A stretch of DNA of 64,000 nucleotides from Arbacia lixula (lineage: Eukaryota; Echinodermata; Echinoidea; Arbacioida; Arbaciidae): contig OZ022583.1 of NCBI GenBank assembly GCA_963669155.1, forward strand, positions 14,397,105 to 14,461,104. The letters are read 5' to 3'. Of this stretch, positions 1 to 11,500 are shown piece by piece; the first letter of the stretch is position 1; each line of letters starts with the position of its first letter. Below the pieces are notes generated by a model. The model did not search any database and had not been told where the DNA came from. It worked only from the letters and a program-made list of their open reading frames with translations. The position numbers and the translations under genes are program-made.

Positions 1-33
1 ATATATTAGATCTACCTTGTATATTCATCACTT

Positions 34-124
34 TTAACCCTTGACACGTCATGTGTGCATTTTTGCACAAATAATGCACACATATTCCATAGAGCAGTAC
101 TTCGTCAAACACACAAAGGGTTAA
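34..124. mobile_element. Small piggyBac-like MITE
   Basis: An 83 bp core is bounded by TTAA at both ends. The left edge reads TTAACCCTTGACAC and the right edge CACAAAGGGTTAA, so the ends are short inverted repeats beginning CCCTT. TTAA duplication with CCCTTTG-like ends is typical of piggyBac-type elements. It has no coding capacity. Confidence 0.5.
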
Positions 125-539
125 TACATTATCATTTTCACATTATCATGGTACCGAGCTAGAACTTGGAAGTTCGTGCATGAAGGGAGGATAAAATAAC
201 AACCGAGCAAAGGGAGGGACGTGAGTAGTATGCATTGACATCTCCAATGCATATCAGGAAAAAACGGTTTGGCAGCGTTCTCTTTCTCTCTCTTTCTCCC
301 TTGTACTTTTATCAAGGAATTGGAGCTCAGTTGAAGGAAAAACACTGCAGAATTTCGTTTTATTGATTTCTGTTTTTCCATGGCCGTAGTAAATAGCATG
401 GTAAGATAGTTTTCAGGACCATCTAGCAGCACTGGAAAGTGTTTTCAACATCCACATTATTGATCCGTTTGAGGACATGTCCAATCCATCCTGAGCCCAT
501 CTCCAGATTTATATTTTGTGTAGACACGTATTATAATTT

Positions 540-1160
540 ATTTCATCCTCCTATTCCGTTTCCTCGCTCTCTCCCTCGCCCTATTTTTACCATGTTTACG
601 TTTCCGTTTCTGTACCTTCGATTATCTCTCTACCAAATCCTCTTCCTTTATTTCTCTCTACCCCTTCCTATCATTATGATAATCTACAGTCCATCTTTAG
701 TCTTCATTCTCTTTACCTTCGTGTCAATATCACTCTCCCTCTTATCCTCCCCACCCCCCTCTCTCTGTCTCTGTCTGTCTCTCTCTGTCTCTCTCTCTCT
801 CTCTCGCTCTCCCTCCCTACTTTCTCTCCCTATCATCTCCAGTCCATCATAATCCATTTTTTTTCTCATCCTGTTTATTTAATTCACCCCTTTCGTTCCA
901 CCCTCTTTCCCACATAACCTTTGCCGCTCCATCCATTCACTTTCTGTCAAATCATCACACCTCTCTGCCCCCCCCCCCCACACTATCATCTCTAGTCCAT
1001 CATGAGCCTTCATAATTTTTTTCATATTCTAGTTTTTTTCACTCTTTAACCGTTTAACCTCTCTCTCTCTATCTCTCTCTCTCTCTCTCTCCCCCTCTCT
1101 CTCTCTCTCTGTCTTCCTTACTTTTCACGGTCTATTAATTCAAATCATTACATCTCTCTC
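540..1160 (+). repeat. CT-rich low-complexity tract
   Basis: Long pyrimidine-rich stretch with runs of (TC)n, notably around 728-830 and 1058-1114, and a C run near 968-979. It creates spurious open frames on both strands. Confidence 0.9.
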
Positions 1161-1329
1161 TCCCGCCCAGCCCTATACCCTTTTATATCTTCATGTATGT
1201 TTTTTTTCCCCTACTTTTCCCACCTTCTTTTGTAAATAAGCCTCTTCTCCCCACCCTTTTCATTGATTTAGTTAACCATGTTAATATCTAAAGTTGTTTA
1301 GTTATTTGTTTTAGTACTCAAGTGTCTTT

Positions 1330-1606
1330 GTGTTCTACCTAAAAAGATATTTATTGTATTCATGTTTGTACTACATGTACTAAATCAGACTGGTCGTTTT
1401 TAATATGTTATTGCCATGAGGGACCTGACATTAACAAGCTATGCTTTCATAAGGTCTCCTCGTCTCTCTATCTTCTCTCTGAAGCAACATTTAAACTTGT
1501 TCCATATTACTGTTTCTTTATGTACACTGTCACTCGTTGTTGATTTGTAAAATTGTATCTGAAGAAAGACAAATAAACTTGAACTTGAACTTGAACTTGA
1601 ACTTGA
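1330..1606 (+). mobile_element. 3' end of a retroelement with (AACTTG)n tail
   Basis: An AT-rich stretch ends in AAATAAACTTGAACTTGAAC-type hexamer repeats (1575-1606), preceded by GTATCTGAAGAAAGACAAAT. Short tandem tails of this kind mark 3' ends of many non-LTR retrotransposons and SINEs. The left border is a guess; no coding remnant is visible. Confidence 0.4.
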
Positions 1607-4600
1607 TCTTCTTTCTCTCCCCCTCCCTCCCGTTCATTTCAAGTCCATTATAAGCCTTTATATTTTCCTGTTTTCTTGTCTATTTCACTTTCCTCTTTCA
1701 CCTAAACTTTTACGGTCTATCAATTGCCTTTCTCTCAAATTACCACCCTCTCTCGTCCCTCATTTCTTATTTTCATCTTCACCTCTCTGTACCATTGTCT
1801 TTTACTTTCATGCCTTACGTCTTCTATCTAAATGACAATTCTCCTATGATTTTTTTCTCTTTTATTATTTCCTTCGAGGTATCTATCTTTATTTTTTCTT
1901 CTGCAGTAAAGGCAGATCAACCTCTTGGAAGGATATGATAATAATAAAATAGATTGAATACGGAAAGGGGCTGGTTAGAGACCATCAAGGTTACCGCCAC
2001 ATCTGTTTAATTGCCGCAGGATAGCACTTGACAAATATGAAGATATATTCAGCAAATACGGCGATAGATCATATCGATCACGTTTGCATATATGGTGACG
2101 GGGATGCCTGTTGTATTTGCTCTTCTTTTTGTCGAGGACATGGGGTGTCACAAAATATCGATTGATAATAGTATCGCTGGTCAAGTTAACAAACATAGCG
2201 TGACGACACGAAATATTCACATTGTGTATTTCAGAGGAGCGGGGGAAGAAAGAAGACTCAGTCATTGTTGTTGCCATGTCCGTTTTTATATTTCTAACTA
2301 AAAGTTCTAACTTGTATACTATCAATTAAATGTTCCACCACCAAAACGTCTTGAAAAGCTGAAACTACCTGTATAATTTCATTATCATTATCGTGCCAAA
2401 AGTTTCTTTTGCTTAAAGCTCACCTTACTTTGACCTTAAACTTTGAAGTAACGCTTTGCACTTCATAACGAGGGTCAAGAAGAAAGAGAGATAGAGTAGT
2501 AATTTGCAAACTCTCAGTTAACAGATACACTGCCACTGGATGTGGTCGAATGAAAGCTTAAACTTTCGGGTATATTTGACATCATATTTATCTTGCTCAA
2601 GATGTATTTGCTTAAAAGTTACCTTAATTTTGACCTTACGTTCTAAAACGACGTCTTATACTGAATAAATAGTAATGTATAAGGAGAGGGGCAAGAATAG
2701 AGAGAAGGAGGGAGAGAGAGAGATAGAGAGAGAGAGAGAGGGAAATATAGAACGCGTATGTGGTGTTTGGCTGCATGTGAGTGTACGAGGAGGTGGAGTA
2801 AGAATTGAACACAAGCAGGCTCAAGACCCTTTTCAATGAGGCTATCATAATGAGTGACAACCATCTTGAACGTCATCTCACTTTTATCAACGAATTTCAT
2901 CTGCTGATAATTAATCGATTCACAATTGCCTCCATTATCGATATTACCTTTCCTTGTAACCTAGTACTTAAGTCATAGGTCACCCCTTTACCCGGGCCGC
3001 TTTGGGAATATACAGACCTAGGGTGGTAATCATTGTAATCTACCCATAGCAACTCTATGCCTGTATACTTTTTAATAATTTTCGATATGGTGAAGGCTTT
3101 ATAAACCACCAGGGATTTCATGGAAAAGGTGATCATATGTTTCCATCGTCGTGATCGTCCCACTTTCAAGGTATTGATGCTTCAGCGACAATAGTAGGTT
3201 TCTAGGTGCCACACTAACCTGCTAACACGGGCGAGGTATAAGTTGATTTCTGGTTCTCGTGTAAAACATCCCGTCTGTCGCATGTCTTAAGTGCTAAGGC
3301 GTAGACGTTGAGGATAAAGGCGAAGAAGTGCTAATAGGTGGTCCTCCATCTGATATGCTTTGAACTATGGCCGAGGTCTTTGAATCCAATTTGTGCAGAT
3401 TACGGTGCAAAGATGGGTCCATCGTACAGTTTGAATGTCAACTTCTCCCATGACAGAAAGCGCGTGCTTTCATACCGACTTCATATGGGTACCGGTTGGG
3501 GGTGGGGGATGGGGGAAAGGTGGAGGAAAGGGCGTGTGATTTTAATGTGGGAGAGAGTAGGAATGAAACATTTACAAGTATGTAAACGTGTTGGCATGTA
3601 TGTAGAAATAAACATAAAGGAGTGTTCCGAGTGTGTCTGTGTGTGGATGTGATGGGTGGGTGAGAAAGGGGGGAGGGGAATAACCAAAATTAAAAACGTG
3701 ACGAGCGCAATGAACATGCCATTGTAACCCCGTGTATATACAAATGTGGGAGTTGCACGATTAAAATAAAATTCAATATCAAACCACATAATTGACATTG
3801 ATTAAACATTTCAAGGATTCATCATGAGGGAGCGGATATGATTATTTGTCGAAATGATTGCATGTTCATGTGTGCAATGAATAAACTGGCTCATTTTTTT
3901 CACAAGCAATTAATTCTTCATCAGTATCGGTGCACTGGCAGTATGACAAAATTACTATTCACGAAAATAATGAAAGACCCGATCGCATTTACTTGGAGCG
4001 AGCTCTTCAGTACAGAACATAAGTGCACTTCCCTCTATTGCATATAGTAGGCTATGTTCCCACTGCATTACATCAAATGTCATTAAAAGCAGTATAAAGT
4101 ACACAGATGTTGAAAGCCAAAGCGTTGCAGGGGAGCGGAAATAAATGCAACAGTTAATCATTCTAATGGGTCATTTCAACCCCGCCACCATTATGAAAAA
4201 GGCTTCGTTTCGCTTGTAACATTTCGTCGTACCAAGGAGATAGGAGTGTTTCTTGGTCATATACGTAGTGTCCATTTTTGCGCAAGTATGTTCCTACGTG
4301 CAAAAAAGAGCATTGATGGTCAATGCTCTCTAGCTCAACTAATTTTTCACTCAATATGAACCAACTTATTGATGGTATTATCACGTTAAGTGATAAAAAT
4401 TCCCCCCCCCCCCCTCAAAAAAAAAAAAAAAACGAAAAAAAAAAGAAAAAAGAAAAAAAAAAGGTTTTAGAAAAGCCATTATCTCCGAAGATTTTCTAGC
4501 TTTCTTACAATTACTTTATCAGTTTACAGTTTTTGATCGCTTCTTGTGAAAAAAAAAATCGCACGAAGGACACTTTTTGGTTAAATATGTATTTACATAC

Positions 4601-6099
4601 CACGCTCTTACACTGCACCACACTGGTAATGTGATACCCGAAGAGTTGCAAAATATGTTGGCTAGTTGACATGATTGAGCAAGCATGTGCAAAGCTGATC
4701 GATCAGATGCCAATGGTATGAGCATAATGAATGACCCGTTGTTTTAAACGGCTTCTGGAAGAAAACATCTTTGTCCTACTTGTGCACATGAATACGTGTG
4801 TATGCATAACTGGCCATGGGCGCATGAGTCACGGAACATGAGTCAGAAAAGGTGTACATGAGCCCCACCCACGTCCCTTCTTGGAGTAGTAAGATCACCA
4901 TGGCAACCCATTTCGGAGAACGATGTCGGCCCTGTTTTTGCGGTGGCGCAGTGATTAGGGTGACACTGTAGACACCAATGAGTGTTTCATCTCTTGGTCA
5001 TGAAGTCAACTGTACAGGCATCAGCACGACTTTAATTGAGAGGTGAACGGGCATAGTTTTAATGAGGCTTTATTCATGTTAGTGCTGTTCATAGACATGT
5101 GATTTAAATCTTTACATTGTATGCGTTATGGCAGAACAACATGTTCCTCGTAGCATCTCCGAAATCTGCTTTCATGTGCTCGACGTGACATTATACAAAT
5201 GTGTACAAATGATTTGTTCATTTTTTATAAAAAAAAAATTATCATGCACACTAACATCTACAGTGGGGTCCAGCTTAAACTTGTCAGATGTAGATCGGGG
5301 TAGATCAGAGCAAGATCAGACGGGTTCATGCAATATCCAAGATAGATAGTGTCTGATCTAGATCAAAGCAGAAACCATTCACGTTGATGCAATGCACAAT
5401 CTATCAAAATGTTTTGTCTGTCCGAGATCACAGCAACACAATACGCGTTCATGCAATGCACATGCTAGATATTTTGAAAAGTTTAGTTGAGGTCCACTGT
5501 AATTCACCACAATGACTATAGGCATATTCGAAGTGTGAGCGAGCCCGCATTAATTAACGGCCTAATAAAACCACTTCAGTAACGATAAAACCAGTGCATG
5601 TGTGTGGTGCTGTAAGAAGAAGTTAATCAGGTAAACGTCAGTGTGGGCGAACGATTCCATAATCAGCTGAAGGGCTCTCATAACATATAGCATCCCTCTT
5701 AGTGTCATGGGACAACCAATCAGGATAGGGTTAACATAAATATTCATTTTAGAATGTCATGGGGAAGCCAATCAGGGTGAGGTTTAAATAAGTATTAATA
5801 AGGATGTCTGGTTTAACCCCCGCCTTCTCCATTTTGATGTCCTTTTGTGCTTCTTTTGTAGGTCGATGGAATCATTTAAGTGTATGGAGCGTAACAGGAA
5901 ACACGTAATTACAAAAAAAAATATATATTTATATATTTATAAAACCTTAGATATTGCATAATATGACAATTTTTCTGTTGACATTGTTATTTTGATGGGC
6001 GTTATGTTGGCAATGTAGGGTTTGTTTTCTCTTAATCTATGAATAATCGCTGATCAAATTCAAAGTTTTAATCATTTACTTGTCTGTTAGTTTGTCACA

Positions 6100-6275
6100 A
6101 TGAAGTTTTGTAGTTATCTGTTATGTATGTCATATATGATTTATCTACATGTATGTAAATGATTGTATTGTATTTTGTTTGTAAACTGAATGCCATAAGT
6201 CCCCGGACTTTCTATTTCAGTATGCTTTTATCAATAAACCAAAATTGAATTGAATTGAATTGAATTGAATTGAAT
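6100..6275 (+). mobile_element. 3' end of a retroelement with (TTGAA)n tail
   Basis: The stretch ends in six copies of a TTGAA/TGAAT pentamer (6244-6275), after TTTATCAATAAACC. The layout resembles the element at 1330-1606 but the tail unit differs. The left border is uncertain. Confidence 0.4.
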
Positions 6276-7439
6276 GAGTATATAGATAATATTGCTTTCC
6301 TGATTGGAATGAGTGGGCGTAAAACGAGAAGATAGTCCACCTTTGATTTGATTGATTGAAGATTTCTACCATTAACTCACTTAATGAATACAATAAATTG
6401 TCATGACCATGATGATTGTGTTGTGTAGTGCTAGATCTCAACGCAGCACTCACCAATACTGAATAGCAAATAACAATGGAAAAATGAAATTTCTTCACGT
6501 ACACTCTACATCGCGTGCACATAGCTGATTATGAATTATCTAGATACATTGCTCTGCATGGCTCAACGCCGCTAAATCAAACAAGAAAATGATGGAACTG
6601 AGTCAACACACATAACTCATATCTGTCCATAGTTGTCGAGCCGCTGAGCTTGCCACTGTCTAGACAAGAAAATATTCTGAGCTATTGATCGCTGTTCAAT
6701 CAATCCAAGTCCCTAACATGTCAAATAATCATACATTCGTGGATATGACTGACACCGATATATCCTTGGCAGATTCAAGATTGTGTGGGAGAGGTCTTAA
6801 GTGTCATTTTGGGGCACGTTCGACAACTTGGAGACAGCTGATCCCCTACAAATAATGATAATTCTAAAAGTGTCACGGTAACATCCCCTTAACACATTCT
6901 TTACTGAGCCCACAAATATGTGGTATGGATTTTCTTCTACACAAATACGAGGCAGCACAACTTTCATACAATTTGCTGTGCGGATAATAGACGACAGGCC
7001 ATGAATAAACTTCAAATACGTTTTAGGATACAATTGAGTCACATTCCTTTGGTTTCTGCTGGCAAATGTTGACATTCTCAGTAGATCAGGGATCACAAAG
7101 CCCAAAAAATCTACCTGTGAACAATGGGTTAATGCCGACGTACCAACTTCTTCGTTACCTTCGGAGAGATAAGTTCGGAAGAGCAAAAGGGTTCATGTTA
7201 CGGCTCCTGACCTGAACAGAAATTTACATATGACATACATAGTTTTACAATCCGATTCATATGATTATTATTGTATCTCTGTAATTGTTATGTTATATGA
7301 TCTACACATCATAGTCGTTCAGTTCCAATGATTATTCATTTTACAATTGTTATGCAAGGCTCATATACATGCTTATGTATTTTTGATATCCATTCATTGC
7401 TTTGTTTATCAATTCCTTTATCTATTATCTATATCCCTC

Positions 7440-7441
<2 letters not shown>

Positions 7442-7479
<38 letters not shown>

Positions 7480-7503
7480 GGTTGATTGGGGGGGGGGGGG
7501 GGG
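7442..7503 (+). repeat. (GT)n microsatellite plus G run
   Basis: About 38 bp of GT dinucleotides followed by a 16 bp G run. Confidence 0.95.
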
Positions 7504-8212
7504 AGGCCATATTTTTGTTGATCTCCATCTCCGGGGCTCTTATATGTATTCATATAATATATGGAAATTGTGCTTTGCTCTGTATTTTGCGAGATACAAA
7601 CAAGTCTCATCTGTCCTGGAACGAAGTGATGTTATACGGCATATACGGGTTACTTGATATGAGGAACATCACTCTATATTATAACTTATTACAAACAAAC
7701 ACGCACACACATTATACAGTTGATGTTTCAATTCATCTTCCTTAGGTTTGGTGATAGCATAGGAGGTACTGCCTTTACTCACCAATAAGGAGTACCATCT
7801 TGGCACTTTCAAAAAAGAGCGCCAGAATATCATTACATCTCAATTAATATTTCCAAACTAATAAGCATGGCTATATAAAGCGAATTATATGTCATCATAA
7901 GGAAGAAAAGTTCGACATTTTATCTCAAGCCTCATGATTTAAATCCAAAATATTTCTTACCAACATTTCAATACGATACGAAAGATACAAAACACTGTAA
8001 ATAAACATAAACCTCTGGGTACCGCTGACAGAAAACAGCCTTCACTGCTACTAATCTACCCAATTTCCGCCTGCAGGTAAGACGTTTCAAGATCAATATC
8101 ATTATAAGAAAAGCTCTTGTTCTACGTTGAATATCACGTTCAGCACAAATTATCAACCGAGTGAATCACAGGTTAGGTGTGATTCTCTCCTTCGTCTGTT
8201 CTGCACCACTAG

Positions 8213-8533
8213 AAACAGCGTTGAGACTTGTGGACGGCGAGGGACCGTGGGAGGGGAGAGTGGAAATCTTTCACGCCGGAGCTTGGGGGACGGTGTGTGA
8301 CGACCACTGGGACGTGGTGGACGCCCACGTGGTCTGCAGAGCTCTGGGGTACAGCGCAGCCCTGGAGGCGCCGCGTGAAGCAGCCTTCGGGCAAGGGACG
8401 GGCGAGATCCTGCTTGATGGCGTGTCATGTTCCGGGAATGAAAGCAGTCTCATGCAGTGCGGCCATGGCGGAGTCGGCGTGCACAATTGCGGTCATCGCG
8501 AGGACGCGGGAGTTCGCTGCTCGCTGGCTGGTG
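8213..8533 (+). CDS. Gene 1 exon: SRCR domain 1
   Basis: One complete SRCR domain in a symmetrical phase 1-1 exon (321 bp). It opens with [17 protein letters not shown], then [17 protein letters not shown] and ends EDAGVRC. Six cysteines are present, giving the group A-like set without C1 and C4. The acceptor follows a pyrimidine-rich run ending CACTAG. The donor could be 3 bp earlier (GTGGTA) without changing phase; GTACGC is preferred. The reading frame stays open leftwards to about 8131 but has no ATG, so this is not the first exon. Confidence 0.92.
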
Positions 8534-11500
8534 GTACGCATTCTTGATCTGTAGAATAAACTCTCAATCAATTTGAACATTAAATGCTTAGAACGCTTAA
8601 GGTACTCAAATCATGATCATGTTAGCAGACGAAATACATTGTAACCCAACGAATCATTTATCAGGCATGTCTGGCCTTACAAATATCTCACTAATTTGAA
8701 ATGACAGAACCTGAAGAAAATGTGCATGCAAAATCTGTAACATCTAAGAGATGATGTTTACGCTAGCTTCATTAGTGAGTATTTGACGTTAAAATAGTCC
8801 ATATTTGTAGAAGTGAACGCCGGTTCTTACAATGTGTTGATCGAGATTGGTGCTGTACTATCCTTGTTGCATTTTGAAGAGGAGAAGAGATAATCATACT
8901 CTTCATTCTTACTTCATCTGATGATCTTTATAGTTCGTCTCGTGGACGGCATGTATCCATGGGAGGGGAGAGTGGAGATATACCGCGACGGGATGTGGGG
9001 TTCTATCTGCGGCGCCAACTGGACTCTTGAGGATGCCGACGTCGTCTGCAGAAGTTTGGGTCTCGGCTCGGCTCTTGAGGCGACGAAGATTGTGACATTC
9101 GAAGAGGACAGTGTCATTTTGTATCTAGATGAGGTCAGGTGCTTTGGGAACGAATCATATATCCACGAGTGTCCGGACTATGAGGCGGGAGCTCCTACTT
9201 GCGACCATCTTGAGATGGGTGGAGCGGTTTGCCAGACTGGAGGTTTGCTTTATCGTTCTTTTATCCTTGTGGTGATTTTGTACTTCTAACTCAAATTTAT
9301 ATAATCTACATCATAATTATCTAGCACATGCTGACAGCAGTAGTACAAAATATATCTAGAATACGTACTCCCTTTGTTCAATGTATAAGGGAAATGTCCC
9401 ATAATGAAGGACAATCAAGTTATTGATAACATTATAAAGATATGTGTACCTTGAAAGAGTACACGTATATTCGTCAACACGTCTTTAATGAGTGATGACA
9501 CGCCACAATCCTCAAAGACATAAAATAAATGCTCGATTCGGGATGAAGAACGATTTGTGTGTTGGTCACTTTTGCAGTTCGTCTTGCTGATGGCAAGAGC
9601 GTCTTGGAGGGGCGCGTGGAAGTGTTCAAAGACGGAGCCTGGGGCACGGTCTGCGGCCATCACTGGGACATAAACGACGCACATGTGGTATGCAGGAGCA
9701 TTGGCTACACTTACGCCCTTAACGCCGTGTCCTACGCGACGTATGGTGAGGGCAGAGGCGACATTCTCCTGGACGGCCTTCAGTGCACTGGGGGTGAAGT
9801 GAACATCCTTGACTGCCCCAGGGATGAAACCAATTTGCACAAATGCTTTCATCTCATGGATGCTGGTGTGACGTGCTCTCCTGACGGTATGCTACCAAAC
9901 CTTCTCCTTGTTCTTGTCTTCCTAGGATATCAGATGTATCTATATCAGCAGGTGACACCATCCACTTTCTGATGTGGGTACTACACGTACCCTGGTAATG
10001 ATTTCAAACGTTTGTGAATCACCATATTATCTTAGAGGAATGAATTTAGTTCCTCTAAAGCAGATTTGGTTTACTATCATCATCAATATTTTTCATTGTT
10101 ACATTGTATGATATAGATTTTATATACAAATTTGTTCACTCGTTGGGCGGAGGCTCCCTCAATAAGTACTTATCACAAAACCTCTACCACTTTATTGGAA
10201 GTGAGTAGGTGCCGTTTTGTGATAGTGTCCATCATCTCTTTTCTAAACCCCTTGAGCATGTTCAGCAAAAAGATATTCGATTTGTGCAATTGAATAACTC
10301 ATTTAAAAAAAATGAAGCAGTAACTTTTCTTTTATCCACAAACGGATAGCTGCTAATGAAAACACTTTGTTCGTTTTATATGTATATCCTTTTTTCCCGA
10401 AGCGGATGTTCGCATTGCAATATGACTACACTTTTACCGGCGATATATAGTTTATATAAACCTTCTCTTTATTGTTACACAGATTCTGCCGTGCTATTAG
10501 TGGGCGGCGACACCTACCTCGAGGGGACCGTACGGGCATCGTACTACGTACAAACGGGTACGGTCTGTGACACATCGTGGGACTTGACAAGCGCGTCTGT
10601 CGTCTGCAGAAGTCTTGGGTACGGACCCGCCATCGGGGCATATAGCGGCGCGTATTTCGGTGGTGGCAGCGGTGGGATTCTCCTGGACAATGTGCGGTGT
10701 CAGGGAAACGAGACCAGTATATTTGACTGCCAACATAGTGGGCTGGGCAATCATCATGCCAACTGCTCCCACGCCCACGACGTCGGTGTAACGTGCTATG
10801 GAGGTGTGTGGTAGGACTGTTTTCCGTACACACATCCCATTTTACAATGTAAAGCTTACGCACGTATAGGAAATCACTTTAAATGCATACCCGAGCTTCA
10901 TTCTGACGTTGATCATACTCGTTGCAAAATATTGCTTCGATGCTTCAAAATGTGGATACATAAATTGTCTACATTAAAACCAAAGCACAGAGATATATTA
11001 TGTTAAAGTAAGTGCAGATGGTGATCATAGACATTGTGCATCTTGGATGATAGCTACTATTACTTCAACGCTATAACGAAATTCTGTGCCTTTTCTATGT
11101 ATGTTTCATTTTGCAGAAGACATATGCATACCAGGGCTCTGTTTAAGTAAGCCGCTTGCTGACGGTAAGTAATACCCAATCGCAAACAACAGCTTTAAGA
11201 ACAAAGAACTGGCGTAGATTGTCTGTTTGCGGGTGTAATGTGACACCAAAGGCTCATTTTCCCATACTATGCATATGATAATCCGTCACTTACAGGAGGT
11301 GAAAAACAAGGGAGTAAATAGAGCATGCATGAGTTTAGATGAACGAACTGGGAGACGTAGAATGCTTCTGACGACAAGCAAAAGAAATTTGAAATGGCAT
11401 GGAAGCGTTCAGAAATTGAATTATTACACAAATTATCAAAGTAGGAATTAGTCAATTTCAGAATTTGCTATACAATATAAGTACAACATGTCTTATTAGT

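Larger units (their letters stand above)
1..8212. other. 5' flank of gene 1, no gene recognised
   Basis: Apart from the listed repeats and retroelement tails, I see no exon with convincing homology here. The signal-peptide exon of gene 1 should be here or further left, but no ATG plus hydrophobic stretch ending in a phase 1 GT donor was found. An open minus-strand frame at 6797-7186 (129 codons) has no recognisable domain. Confidence 0.5.

Noticed and set aside
439..852. 137-codon open frame on +
   Set aside because: Lies in CT-rich low-complexity DNA; the product is Ser/Leu/Pro repeats.
6797..7186. 129-codon open frame on -
   Set aside because: No recognisable domain, no splice context, and neighbouring DNA is repeat-rich.
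7328..7745. Overlapping open frames on + around 7.4 kb
   Set aside because: Created by a GT microsatellite and a G run.
8161..8212. Hydrophobic in-frame stretch just before SRCR 1 ([11 protein letters not shown]) as a signal peptide
   Set aside because: Begins at GTG without an ATG and overlaps a clear pyrimidine tract and acceptor.
9415..9852. 145-codon frame on - over SRCR 3
   Set aside because: Antisense shadow of a conserved SRCR exon.
10426..10863. 145-codon frame on - over SRCR 4
   Set aside because: Antisense shadow; the + strand shows full SRCR conservation and splice sites.
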